This document shows positions 9,304-17,344 of a stretch of DNA of 44,870 nt, piece by piece. Each line of letters begins with the position of its first letter. Within the stretch, counting starts at the first letter, position 1. The DNA is from an uncultured Persicobacter sp. (GTDB taxonomy: Bacteria; Bacteroidota; Bacteroidia; Cytophagales; Cyclobacteriaceae): contig CANMKE010000037.1 in assembly GCA_947498325.1 (NCBI GenBank), positions 1 through 44,870 on the forward strand, written 5' to 3'. Below the pieces are notes generated by a model, which saw nothing but the letters and a program-made list of their open reading frames with translations, had not been told where the DNA came from and ran no database searches. The translations under genes and the position numbers were made by a program.

Positions 9304-10209
9304 ATGGAAACTACAATAACCGCTGACCTGTCGAAAACCCACCAATTGGTTGGTGAACTTTTTAAATGGCCGACTTCTGCTGAAGAATGGGAAACTTATA
9401 AATTATCTCAGGAGCAGATCGATCAATTTCATGAATTGGGCTATGTCGCCAATATTCAGCTTTTAACGGCGGAGCAGCTTGATTTTTTAGGCAGTGAGCT
9501 CGCTGAAATCATGGATCCTAATCATCCGCAGCACCATTTGTTTTATGAGTTCTGGAGCAATGAATCGGGGGACCCCGACAAGGTGTTGTTTCATGCACTC
9601 GGCGCATGGCGCATCACTCAGGGATTTCATGATATTCTGTGGAACCCGTCCTTTGTGATGAAAGCCGCCCAGTTACTTGGTGGAGGCGTTCGCTTTTGGC
9701 ACGATCAGCTTTTCTGCAAGCCAGCGAAGCATGGAGGTGTTGTGGCTTGGCATCAGGATTATTCCTATTGGACCCGTACCTCGCCCATGCAACATCTGAC
9801 CTGTTGGGTGGGTATCGATGATGCCACGCCAGAAAATGGCTGTTTGCAATATGTTGAGCGAAGCCACGAATGGGGACTGATTCCCAAGCCAGACCTTGCG
9901 GGGGAAATGAATGGCTTGTTTGAATTCTTGACCGAGGAGCAAAAGGCGGACTTCAAGCCTGTGCATATTCCGCTGAAACGGGGATTCTGTTCCTTCCACC
10001 ATCCGTTGTTGGTGCATGGGTCGGAGGCCAATGATTCTGAAATGTCGAGAAGGGCTTTTGTGCTGAATGTATTTAAGGATGGCACCCTGTCGGAGACTGA
10101 TGAAGTCCTGCTAAAAGGTGTTCCCGTGATACAGAAAGGAGAAAAGATGGAAGGTCAGTTTTTTCCTTTACTGACGGATGATCTCGTTTTAGAGGCTTTG
10201 GGGGAATAA
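9304..10209 (+). CDS. Phytanoyl-CoA dioxygenase (PhyH)-family Fe(II)/2-oxoglutarate oxygenase
   Basis: A 301-aa cytosolic oxygenase of the PhyH family, which couples oxidative decarboxylation of 2-oxoglutarate to hydroxylation of a small substrate. The metal ligands are visible: the HxD of VVAWHQDYSYW, and the distal His in SFHHPLLVHGSEAND. These are followed by the Arg that would bind 2-oxoglutarate (SRRAFVLNVF). The mid-region LTCWVGIDDATPENGCLQYV is typical of the family. The start at 9304 is preferred because upstream codons (TTG at 9268) lie inside a palindrome. It is followed after a 378-base gap by a sugar isomerase on the same strand, and both are divergent from the AraC gene. The substrate cannot be deduced; a sugar- or polyol-related compound is an inference from the neighbour. 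Confidence 0.9.
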   Translation: METTITADLSKTHQLVGELFKWPTSAEEWETYKLSQEQIDQFHELGYVANIQLLTAEQLDFLGSELAEIMDPNHPQHHLFYEFWSNESGDPDKVLFHALGAWRITQGFHDILWNPSFVMKAAQLLGGGVRFWHDQLFCKPAKHGGVVAWHQDYSYWTRTSPMQHLTCWVGIDDATPENGCLQYVERSHEWGLIPKPDLAGEMNGLFEFLTEEQKADFKPVHIPLKRGFCSFHHPLLVHGSEANDSEMSRRAFVLNVFKDGTLSETDEVLLKGVPVIQKGEKMEGQFFPLLTDDLVLEALGE

Positions 10210-10587
10210 TTTTTGAATTTGGGGGCCTGAGCCGTCTTTATATCATTCAAAATAAATATTAGTTAGTCAAATCTTCTGCTCAGGCTATTGCACAGCTCGA
10301 GTTTATCCTTCTTATGAAAGATTATTTTGATTGCTGTATGGATGCACCTATGTGTGTATCCTTTATTATGATATATTTTTAATAAAACGGGCAGACACAT
10401 AGGTCAGCCCGTACAGCGCCCAAATTAAATTTCGTGTTGCAACATCAATTCTAATAGTTTAGGGTGAGAACTCAAACCTTCAATAATTATTCATCTCCCT
10501 AAAATAGCTAACACCTCGCCATGAGGTATGCCCTTACATTTAACTTTACCGAATCCTTCTTATCAGGAGAACTTAATCAACATCAAC
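10210..10587 (+). other. Gene-free leader with competing hairpins before the isomerase
   Basis: No ORF is supported here. A hairpin at 10387-10412 pairs ACGGGC-a-GAC with GTC-a-GCCCGT around ACATAG. Upstream, ACCTATGTGT (10346-10355) is the perfect complement of ACACATAGGT (10395-10404), which covers that hairpin's loop and inner stem. The two pairings exclude each other. A small hairpin, ACCTC-GCCAT-GAGGT, follows at 10513-10527. No T-run follows the main hairpin on the plus strand. Confidence 0.45.
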
Positions 10588-11448
10588 ATGAAAATCAAGA
10601 TTTTTTGCCCCCTTTGGGGACAGGAGCATTTACCCTTTGAGGAATTTTGTCAGAAGGTAAAAGCTGCAGGATATGATGGGGTGGAAATGCCTTTTCATAA
10701 CTATCCCAGTCAGGCGGATCAGCAGCGGGTGGTTGAAACTTTGCAACAATATGGATTAGGGCTGATTGCTCAGCATTGGGAAACCGCAGAGATTGATTTT
10801 GAAGCCCATAAAAAAACGTATGCCGAACACCTCAAAAAGCTTTTGGCACTGAACCCAATCATGATTAATACCCATACGGGTAAGGACTATTATTCTTTTG
10901 ATAGGAATAGCGCCTTGATTGAGATGGCTAATGAAATGGGGGCGGAAAAGGGCGTCAGGATTTTGCACGAAACCCACCGTGGGCGCTTTAGTTTTTCGGC
11001 GCAACAGACCATGCAGTATTTACAGGCCTTGCCTGATTTAAGGATCACGACCGACTTTTCGCATTGGTGTTGTGTGTCGGAATCTTTGCTTGAGGGGCAA
11101 GAGGAAGCCCTGCGCTTGGCCATTGATCGTGCCGATTACATTCATTGTCGTGTGGGGCATGGGGAAGGTCCACAAATTACCGACCCAAGATCGGAGGAGT
11201 GGCGACAGGAATTGGAAGCACATTTGGGCTGGTGGGACCGTATCGTTGCCCGTCACCGCAAAGAAGGGCAGCAAGTGCTTTACATGACGCCTGAATTTGG
11301 TCCGCATCCTTATATGACGAGCAGTCCATTTGGTGGTGCGCCTCTGGCCGATCAGTGGGAGGTGAACTACTTTATGCAAGATTTACTGAGAAAGCGTTAT
11401 GCCGAAGCCGCAATGACGGACAGTGAAAAGATTGAAAATTATTCATAG
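10588..11448 (+). CDS. TIM-barrel sugar phosphate isomerase/epimerase-like protein
   Basis: The 286-aa protein belongs to the AP-endonuclease-family-2/xylose-isomerase-like TIM barrels. It starts with the first barrel strand, KIKIFCPLWG, followed by GYDGVEMPF. Candidate metal ligands are Glu in RILHETHRGRF, Asp/His in TTDFSHWC, His in DYIHCRVGHGEG and Glu in YMTPEFGPHPY, the usual E-D-H-E set. I chose ATG at 10588 because the fold starts there; an in-frame ATG at 10528 lies inside a small hairpin and adds 20 unconserved residues. The Asp/His/Glu set implies an isomerase or epimerase on a sugar or inositol, and the neighbours suggest a catabolic role. A terminator follows directly. Confidence 0.88.
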   Translation: MKIKIFCPLWGQEHLPFEEFCQKVKAAGYDGVEMPFHNYPSQADQQRVVETLQQYGLGLIAQHWETAEIDFEAHKKTYAEHLKKLLALNPIMINTHTGKDYYSFDRNSALIEMANEMGAEKGVRILHETHRGRFSFSAQQTMQYLQALPDLRITTDFSHWCCVSESLLEGQEEALRLAIDRADYIHCRVGHGEGPQITDPRSEEWRQELEAHLGWWDRIVARHRKEGQQVLYMTPEFGPHPYMTSSPFGGAPLADQWEVNYFMQDLLRKRYAEAAMTDSEKIENYS

Positions 11449-11472
11449 GATTTCGTTTTGGCTTTCTTTTTG

Positions 11473-11498
11473 CTCCTTTGAGATTAAAGGAGATTTTT
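11473..11498 (+). terminator. Intrinsic terminator after the isomerase gene
   Basis: CTCCTTT (11473-11479) and AAAGGAG (11486-11492) form a 7-bp stem with a 6-nt loop, followed by ATTTTT. Confidence 0.75.
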
Positions 11499-11533
11499 AA
11501 CCTTTTTTTATCGGTGATTTCCATCAAATGGAA

Positions 11534-11541
11534 TACTTTTG
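11534..11541 (+). promoter_or_regulatory. Putative -7 box for the PP-loop gene
   Basis: TACTTTTG matches the Bacteroidota TAnnTTTG box, 52 bases before the ATG at 11594 and downstream of the preceding terminator. No clear -33 element is seen. Confidence 0.45.
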
Positions 11542-11593
11542 TCGGTGAAAAAATTTAAGGATCACTTAAATTAAATATCAATCATCAAATTCT

Positions 11594-12601
11594 ATGAAGG
11601 TGGAGCAAAGAAGAGCTTTGGCATTATATTCAGGTGGGCTTGACTCGCTGTTGGCAATGAAATTGGTAAAAGACCAAGGGGTGGAGGTTATCGCATTAAA
11701 TTTTGTTTCCCATTTTTTTGGGGGAGAAAATGAAAACGCGCAGCGTTTGTGTGATCAGATTGGAGTAAAACTCGAGTATGTTGATTTCAAAAAAGAGCAT
11801 ATGGAAGTGGTAAAAGACCCTGCCAATGGTCGAGGGAAAAACATGAACCCCTGTTTGGATTGTCATGCTTTAATGATGAGCTACACTGCCGATTATTTGA
11901 TGAAAAGATATGAGGCTGATTTTCTGATTTCTGGAGAGGTACTGAACCAGCGTCCGATGTCGCAAAGAAAAGATGCGCTTGAACGTGTTCAGGAGTTATC
12001 GAAAATGGATGATTTGATCGTTCGCCCGATGTCAGCAAAATTATTGCCGCATACCAAGCCGATTCGCGAGGGCTGGTTGGATATCGAACAGTTGGAAAAT
12101 ATTTCTGGTCGCAGTCGCCACCGTCAAATGGAGATGGCCAAAGCTTGGGGGATTGAAAACTATCCTAAACCTGCGGGTGGTTGCCGCCTGACGGAGCCGA
12201 ATTATTCAAGACGCCTGAAGCAGTTGGAGGCAGATGGCATGTTGCACCATGAGCATTCGGATTTGTTTGAATTGATCAGACACAGCCGTTTTTTACGCCT
12301 TGATGAGAAAAAATATATCTTCATGGCCAGAAATCAGCAGGAAGAAGAAGCCGTGGAATCCTATGCCGATATGGCAACCTTTATGGTAGAGGGTACTTCG
12401 GAAACCCCTGGTCCAGCAATTTTGGCTTATGGTGAAATGACGGAAGAGGATTTGGAGATCGCCAAACAGTTGTATTCAAGATACTCTAAAGCCAAAGGAA
12501 AAGTGGAGGCTACGATGGTGATCAATAAAGAAAAAGTTGTTTACCCTGCATTTGATGTAGAGGAGCTGACTACAAAAATGAAAGCTTATACGATGGACTA
12601 A
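11594..12601 (+). CDS. PP-loop ATPase related to tRNA thiolation enzymes (MnmA/ThiI-like)
   Basis: The 335-aa protein opens with a PP-loop ATP-pyrophosphatase motif (LYSGGLDSLLA, residues 11-21), which adenylates its substrate in tRNA sulfur-transfer enzymes. A CxxC (NPCLDCHAL, about residue 95) sits where MnmA carries its first catalytic cysteine. A third cysteine in PAGGCRLTEP (about residue 196) occupies the place of the second MnmA cysteine. The C-terminal 100 residues, past SRFLRLDEKKYIFMARN, are not the MnmA beta barrel; they resemble the RNA-binding-like DUF814/NFACT-R fold seen in related proteins. A bona fide mnmA lies at 42781-43977, so this is a different enzyme. tRNA thiolation or another RNA modification is inference. 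It is monocistronic, with its own -7 box and terminator. Confidence 0.75.
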   Translation: MKVEQRRALALYSGGLDSLLAMKLVKDQGVEVIALNFVSHFFGGENENAQRLCDQIGVKLEYVDFKKEHMEVVKDPANGRGKNMNPCLDCHALMMSYTADYLMKRYEADFLISGEVLNQRPMSQRKDALERVQELSKMDDLIVRPMSAKLLPHTKPIREGWLDIEQLENISGRSRHRQMEMAKAWGIENYPKPAGGCRLTEPNYSRRLKQLEADGMLHHEHSDLFELIRHSRFLRLDEKKYIFMARNQQEEEAVESYADMATFMVEGTSETPGPAILAYGEMTEEDLEIAKQLYSRYSKAKGKVEATMVINKEKVVYPAFDVEELTTKMKAYTMD

Positions 12602-12630
12602 TTTCAGTCTTCAAAAAATAACACACAAAA

Positions 12631-12659
12631 AAACTCGGTCAATAAGCCGAGTTTTTTTT
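12631..12659 (+). terminator. Intrinsic terminator after the PP-loop gene
   Basis: AAACTCGG and CCGAGTTT form an 8-bp stem, followed by a T-run, about 30 bases after the stop at 12601. Confidence 0.85.
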
Positions 12660-12707
12660 ATGGGCTCCAATTAACGAAGCCTTGAAATTCATGTTTAAGT
12701 CAGGCGA

Positions 12708-14060
12708 TTATGGCAATAAGACCATATCAATTACATGTGCTACGCCGTTAGAGGCCATTACGTCAGGAATAACCACTGTTGCGCTACCATTAATCACCAC
12801 GCCATTATCCAGGTTAACAGAGATGGTATTTCCGTCGAGCATGGTATAATTGGTGGCTTGTAAGTCAGAGGAAAGAATTTTCGCACCTGCTACATGGTAA
12901 GTCAAAACGGCCTTCAGAGTAGCTTCATCAATATCATCCAAAGAATTCCAGTCAGGATTTGAATCCAATAGCGCCTGAAAAGCATCATTTGTTGGCGCAA
13001 AGACCGTAAGCTGCGCAGATTCATCACTTAAAGCTGTTACAAGGTCAGGGTATTTGGATACCGCCGCTACCAAGGTGCTCAAATCTGGCGTTGCAATTGC
13101 CGTTTCTACCAAATTCATTTTAGGGATCAGTACCGCATCTATTGCGTGAACAACCCCATTACTTGCCTCCACATCTGGAATGATAACGTTGGCATCGTCA
13201 ACCATTACGCCATTCGAAAGATCTACGGTAACAAATTTACCATTGAGGGTTTCAACACGTCCATCACTCAAATCAGTAGAAAACACGCTGCCTTCAACAA
13301 TATGATATGTCAGAACGGCCTTCAAAGTGGCTTCATCAATATCATCCAAAGAATTCCAGTCTGGGTTTGAATCCAATAGCGCCTGAAAGGCATCGTTGGT
13401 TGGTGCAAAAACGGTCAGATCGCTGTCAGGGCTTGAAATCGCCGCTGTAAGGTCGTCGAATTTTGATACCGCTGCAACAAGCGTAGAGAAGTTTTCATTC
13501 CCCGTAGCGATTTCCGCTATGGTCATTGCTGGTTCGTCATCTTCTTCAGGGATTGTCAATACCATATCGATTTTATGCATCACACCGTTGGTCGCTTCAA
13601 TGTCACCTTTGGTAATCATGATGCTGTCATTAAGCATTACCACCAAACCATCGTTTTTAGTTACGGTAATGGATTCTCCCTGAGCAGTCAGGTAACTGTC
13701 CCCTGTTTTCAGGTCAGCGAGCATTTTGGTAGTAGTAAGTACATGGTACTGAAGGGTCGCTTTTACCTGATCTTCTGTAACGTCAGGGTTTGCTTCAAGA
13801 AATTTGGTAAAGGCGTCGTTGGTAGGAGCAAAAAGGGTCAGGGTCTGATCATCATCGTCGAGCAGGTCAGCAATATCACTGAATTGGGATGCCTGATCGA
13901 GCAGGGTGGAAAGATCAGCGTCTTTTTTGATTTCATCGAGAATGGAATCGGTAACCTGAGGCGGGGTCGGATTGTCGTCATCATCATCCTTACAGGAAGT
14001 GAACACAGTGACTGCCATTAAAAGGAGCAGTAACGGAAAGGTTAACTTAGAAAGTTTCAT
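12708..14060 (-). CDS. Surface lipoprotein with three fasciclin (FAS1) domains
   Basis: The 450-aa protein has a lipoprotein signal peptide with the lipidated Cys in FTSCKDDDDDN. The acidic stretch after the cysteine resembles Bacteroidota surface-export signals, so it probably faces outward. Three FAS1 domains follow at about residues 38-172, 178-311 and 315-450. Each carries the H1 box TLFAPTNDAF or TVFAPTNDAF and the H2 box with YHV/YHI and ASNGV.H.ID. FAS1 domains mediate adhesion to proteins or carbohydrates. Domains 2 and 3 share a 39-residue identical block, with only a few silent DNA differences, pointing to a recent duplication or gene conversion. It is the most downstream gene of a minus-strand envelope block but has its own ATG and gap. 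Confidence 0.95.
   Translation of the reverse strand: MKLSKLTFPLLLLLMAVTVFTSCKDDDDDNPTPPQVTDSILDEIKKDADLSTLLDQASQFSDIADLLDDDDQTLTLFAPTNDAFTKFLEANPDVTEDQVKATLQYHVLTTTKMLADLKTGDSYLTAQGESITVTKNDGLVVMLNDSIMITKGDIEATNGVMHKIDMVLTIPEEDDEPAMTIAEIATGNENFSTLVAAVSKFDDLTAAISSPDSDLTVFAPTNDAFQALLDSNPDWNSLDDIDEATLKAVLTYHIVEGSVFSTDLSDGRVETLNGKFVTVDLSNGVMVDDANVIIPDVEASNGVVHAIDAVLIPKMNLVETAIATPDLSTLVAAVSKYPDLVTALSDESAQLTVFAPTNDAFQALLDSNPDWNSLDDIDEATLKAVLTYHVAGAKILSSDLQATNYTMLDGNTISVNLDNGVVINGSATVVIPDVMASNGVAHVIDMVLLP
12893..13415. repeat. Internal duplicated segment in the fasciclin gene
   Basis: Bases about 12893-13010 and 13298-13415 are near-identical copies of the same roughly 115-bp stretch, encoding an identical block around FAPTNDAFQALLDSNPDW in FAS1 domains 3 and 2. 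The few differences are mostly synonymous. The rest of the two domains has diverged much more. Confidence 0.7.
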
Positions 14061-14213
14061 AATGCGTTGGAATTTTAGTTGGTGAGTATAATTAGTTCAG
14101 GTATTCCAACACCTTGTTTCTTTTTTCGGATAAGAATGTGGCTAAATTTTTTTTCTTAAAATAAAATATGTCGGCCTAAAGACATTTACTTTACGCGTAA
14201 AACTGTTGAGTTT

Positions 14214-14789
14214 TTAGGAAGGGGAAATTGAGATCAGGGGGTCATTTTCTGAGAGGAAATCCCCACAGTTGGCTTCAATGCCTTTCACAACGCCATCAAT
14301 AGGGGTTTTAATGAGGAGTTCTTTTTTTATTTTCGTCCAATATTGTTCTTCCGCCTGAAATTCTTTGAGTCTTTGCTTGAGTTGTCTTTCCTCCATATTG
14401 AATCGAACCCTGATGTCAAGCATTTCATTTTCTATGGCATCTCGGATTTTGAGATCAAAAGAACTGTTGAGCTTTTTGGGTTGCAGCATGGTAAGCAGTG
14501 TTTGCTTTTCGGTGCGTAGCTGTATCAGCTTGACCTGAGTTTGATGAATACTTTCGCGTGCCATCCACAGTTTTTTTTCCACCGTAGGGCTTTCAAGCAA
14601 TAAGACCTGATCTCCCTTGTTAATTGCAGCACCACCTGAAACGAATATTTTTTTGATGCGCACATTGTATTTGTCCACCTTAAGGGTTACCGAATGATGC
14701 GGCAGTTCCTCGGAGGGCAAAGCGTAAAAGCTCAGTGCGATAATGAATAAAAGAAGTGCGGTAACGCTATAGATCGTTTTCTTAGGCAT
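14214..14789 (-). CDS. Short HlyD-like periplasmic protein (lipoyl/coiled-coil)
   Basis: The 191-aa protein has one N-terminal membrane anchor (YSVTALLLFIIALSFYAL). The first half of a biotinyl-lipoyl domain follows (IKKIFVSGGAAINKGDQVLLLES), then a long charged coiled-coil hairpin (about residues 75-155). The second lipoyl half (LLIKTPIDGVVKGIEA, GDFLSENDPLISI) comes at the C-terminus. This is the core of membrane fusion proteins of export pumps, but the beta-barrel and membrane-proximal domains that normally follow are absent; the protein stops right after the second lipoyl half. No pump, ABC or outer-membrane partner gene is nearby. It sits between the MscS and fasciclin genes on the same strand. 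Confidence 0.8.
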   Translation of the reverse strand: MPKKTIYSVTALLLFIIALSFYALPSEELPHHSVTLKVDKYNVRIKKIFVSGGAAINKGDQVLLLESPTVEKKLWMARESIHQTQVKLIQLRTEKQTLLTMLQPKKLNSSFDLKIRDAIENEMLDIRVRFNMEERQLKQRLKEFQAEEQYWTKIKKELLIKTPIDGVVKGIEANCGDFLSENDPLISISPS

Positions 14790-14958
14790 ATTTTACATTC
14801 GGTATTTATTAATGAATATACCGCATGTAATAAAAGTAACCTTTGTGTCTCGCTTTAGGGATGAACAGTGAGGAGGATAAGATGAATGCAAGCTTAATTT
14901 GTTTAAGGCACCAAGCGGCCTTCAAGAAAACCCTCCTTTATTTATGGTCAGGATGATG

Positions 14959-15873
14959 TTATTCCTGTGGAGTCATGGCCTTTTCGGTGAGGTGCAAACC
15001 AGACCTGATGTGGAGGTCGCGCTGTGGGAAAGGAATTTCAATGTTATTGGCTTTAAATTCCCTGAAAATATTGTAATAAATTTCACTTTTGAGAATGTCG
15101 AATTTGTGGAGGTAAGATTCTGTCCAAACATCAAGGGAAAAGTCCAGGGAGCTGTCGCCAAAATTGACAAACAAGACCTGTGGCGCAGGGTTTTTCATGA
15201 TGCCCTTGTGTTCATCAACCACGCTTAGAAGGATTTCCCTGACCTTTTCAGGATCTTCATTATAAGAGACGCCTACGGGAAAACGAAGGCGGATTCTGAA
15301 GTTGTTGTGCGACCAGTTGGTTACGGCCTGGTTGGTCAGGTAGGAGTTCGGCAGGATGATCGAAATGTTGTCGTTGGTAATGACTGAAGTCGCTCTTGCA
15401 CCGATTTGGGTAATGATTCCGTTCACATCATCCACCTCAATACGGTCGCCGACTTTTACAGGGCGCTCAAACATGATGAGCAGTCCAGAGATGAAGTTCT
15501 CGGTCAGGTTTTGCAAACCAATACCAATTCCGACCCCCAGGGAACCAAAAATTACATAGAGGGAAGAAAGGTTGATGCCAATGGAATTGATGACGATCAT
15601 GAAACCGAAAATCAGGATCAGGTAGCGTACCACATTCCCGATGGTGTGCCGATAGGGATGTATAGCGGGCGAGTTTTTGAACAGGCGGTGAATGAGCAGG
15701 TTTCTGATGCCTCGGGCAAGGAAAATGACCAAAAGGGTCGCCAGAAAAAAGTGCAGTAAATCTCCGAGGGTAATGATATAGCCTGCGTCGGTACTCCAGA
15801 TTCGGGTACTGAAAACGGTATTGAAGGACTGCCTGATGTAGTCGGTCAGTTCGGTTAAGGTGTTGTCGAGCAT
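14959..15873 (-). CDS. Small-conductance mechanosensitive ion channel (MscS family)
   Basis: The 304-aa inner-membrane channel opens under membrane tension in hypo-osmotic shock. It has an N-terminal amphipathic part, three membrane segments (about residues 25-45, 70-90, 100-125), the Gly/Ala-packed pore helix with GSLGVGIGIGLQNL, and the MscS beta domain FERPVKVGDRIEVDDVNGIITQIG with LPNSYL. The C-terminal alpha/beta domain (RLRFPVGVSY, FGDSSLDFSL) completes the fold. Length and motifs match the MscS core, with no additional sensory domain. It lies in the same orientation as the envelope-stress genes pspA and ybjN, after a gap containing the pspA terminator, so it is likely a separate transcript. 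Confidence 0.95.
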   Translation of the reverse strand: MLDNTLTELTDYIRQSFNTVFSTRIWSTDAGYIITLGDLLHFFLATLLVIFLARGIRNLLIHRLFKNSPAIHPYRHTIGNVVRYLILIFGFMIVINSIGINLSSLYVIFGSLGVGIGIGLQNLTENFISGLLIMFERPVKVGDRIEVDDVNGIITQIGARATSVITNDNISIILPNSYLTNQAVTNWSHNNFRIRLRFPVGVSYNEDPEKVREILLSVVDEHKGIMKNPAPQVLFVNFGDSSLDFSLDVWTESYLHKFDILKSEIYYNIFREFKANNIEIPFPQRDLHIRSGLHLTEKAMTPQE

Positions 15874-15990
15874 GGTTGATAGTTTGTGCTTTTACTAAGG
15901 GGGCGTTTAAAATGGCCGTTTAGGGTGGGTTGACAGTTTTTAAACACGCCCTAAAGTACACAGAAGATTTAATAAGTGGAATATGGGCAC

Positions 15991-16020
15991 AAAAAAAACA
16001 ACCCCAAAATTGAGGTCGTT
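15991..16020 (-). terminator. Intrinsic terminator after pspA
   Basis: On the minus strand AACGACC and GGTTGTT pair with one G-U wobble, followed by a run of eight T, about 40 bases past the pspA stop. Confidence 0.7.
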
Positions 16021-16055
16021 CTGAACTATTGAATTGCGATGTTGTTGCTTTTTGC

Positions 16056-16757
16056 TTAGTTGCCTTTATTCATCTTGGCTTTCAACTCTTCCAAAGCGCT
16101 CAGGCCTTTGGCTTCTGCGCCCAAAGCGCTGTCGATTTTAGAGTCAAGGCTTTCGTTAGAATCGGCAATGTCGCCATAGGCTTCGGCAAGGGCTTCATTT
16201 TCGTCCACTTTGGTTTTCATCTTCTCGAGCATGGCTACAGTAGAAGAAGAGTCGATATTGGCCATTTGCTTGTTCAGGCGTTGGGTCGATTCACTCACCT
16301 TCACACGCGCCTTCAGGGTTTTAAGTTCATTTTCCCATTGGCTGATGTTCGAGCGAAGTTTCTTGACGTTGGTTTCCAAAGCGGGAACTTTCTGGTCGAA
16401 TAGTTCCTTCTCCTTGGTTGCACGTGCAAAGTCAGCATCGATTTCCGCCTTTTTAGACAAAATTTCTGCCGCCAACTCATCCGCCTCAGCTTCTGTCATG
16501 CTGCCTGCCTGTGCTTTCTGAATCACCAGCATGGCCTTATTTTCATAATCTTTCGATTTGCTTCTGAAGTTGTTCACATCGTTTCTTGCACGAATTTGCA
16601 TGGCTTTCACCTCTGCCAACGCTTGCAGGCTGCTGTCCAGATCCTTTTTAAGATCGCGGATTCCCTGCTCGGTCATTTTTATAGGGTTTTCCAATTTATC
16701 CACTGCAGAATGTGCCTCGGCACTACCAATTCTAAATAAACGCTTGAAAATATTCAT
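16056..16757 (-). CDS. pspA: PspA/IM30-family membrane-stress protein
   Basis: A 233-aa, almost fully helical protein starting with MNIFKRLFRIG, the amphipathic membrane-binding helix typical of PspA/Vipp1. Charged coiled-coil heptads then run to about residue 190. The family forms oligomeric ESCRT-III-like assemblies that protect the inner membrane under stress. The length is close to E. coli PspA (222 aa). The gene follows the YbjN-like gene by 19 bases on the same strand, so the two are an operon. There is no PspF or PspBC in the window; regulation probably comes from the divergent XRE gene upstream. Confidence 0.92.
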   Translation of the reverse strand: MNIFKRLFRIGSAEAHSAVDKLENPIKMTEQGIRDLKKDLDSSLQALAEVKAMQIRARNDVNNFRSKSKDYENKAMLVIQKAQAGSMTEAEADELAAEILSKKAEIDADFARATKEKELFDQKVPALETNVKKLRSNISQWENELKTLKARVKVSESTQRLNKQMANIDSSSTVAMLEKMKTKVDENEALAEAYGDIADSNESLDSKIDSALGAEAKGLSALEELKAKMNKGN

Positions 16758-16776
16758 AATATTATATTTTTAAATT

Positions 16777-17169
16777 TTATCCTTTTGAAAAACGGATGAT
16801 CTCATCCATGTACTCGTTGAGTAAAAGCCCTAATGCATTGAAGGAAGCTTCAATTTCATTGAGGTCAAGGTTTTCGAGCTGTAGGGTATCCCTGAAAATC
16901 ACCTTAGTGCCTGTCTCGTCCAAAACAAACGCTCCATGAACCATGTCGCGATTTTTCTGAAGTAAAGAAAGCAATACCTCAGGATCTTTGGCGGGCAGGT
17001 CAAACAAATGCTGTTCCATAATCAGGATGGGTTCAGCCACACCCAGCATCATGTTGTTAATACCATTGGCTTCATAGTTTACCACAAAAATTCCATCTGA
17101 TTCATTCTCAAAATGGATGGCATAATCGAGTTCTACCAAGTACTCTCTTACTTTATCAAAATTACTCAT
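16777..17169 (-). CDS. YbjN-family small protein
   Basis: A 130-aa cytosolic protein whose layout (DKVREYLVELDYAIHFENESDGIFVVNYE, then VHGAFVLDETGTKVIFRDTL) fits the YbjN/sensory-transduction regulator fold, an alpha/beta domain related to type III secretion chaperones. The family is linked in other bacteria to stress and often sits next to PspA genes; its biochemical role is unknown. Here it is the first gene of the ybjN-pspA operon, with an inverted repeat (17195-17227) in its leader. No Shine-Dalgarno is evident. Confidence 0.75.
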   Translation of the reverse strand: MSNFDKVREYLVELDYAIHFENESDGIFVVNYEANGINNMMLGVAEPILIMEQHLFDLPAKDPEVLLSLLQKNRDMVHGAFVLDETGTKVIFRDTLQLENLDLNEIEASFNALGLLLNEYMDEIIRFSKG

Positions 17170-17194
17170 TGGGAAGAAGGTTTAAAATTTTAGA

Positions 17195-17227
17195 TTCCCG
17201 ATCAATTACATTATCAATGTACGGGAA
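17195..17227. promoter_or_regulatory. Nested inverted repeat between ybjN-like and XRE genes
   Basis: TTCCCG (17195-17200) and CGGGAA (17222-17227) enclose a perfect inner palindrome TACATT-ATC-AATGTA (17207-17221). As DNA it is a candidate operator for the XRE protein; as RNA in the ybjN leader it could form a 12-bp stem with a 6-nt bulge. Confidence 0.45.
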
Positions 17228-17344
17228 AAAAATGACATAAGTTTTAACATGGCTCAAAAAAGTAGCAATTTTTTTCTTGCTTTCTTTTCCACACCTAAAT
17301 ATTATGATTACTTTCGGAATATAAATTATAATTTTTATCGATTA

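Noticed and set aside
15406-15759. Plus-strand ORF opposite the MscS gene
   Set aside because: The opposite strand encodes a complete MscS channel; the peptide has no recognisable domain and no start signal.
17249-17344. Upstream in-frame extension of the XRE gene
   Set aside because: The extra residues are Phe/Tyr/Asn-rich, the product of AT-rich promoter DNA; the helix-turn-helix begins right after the ATG at 17345.
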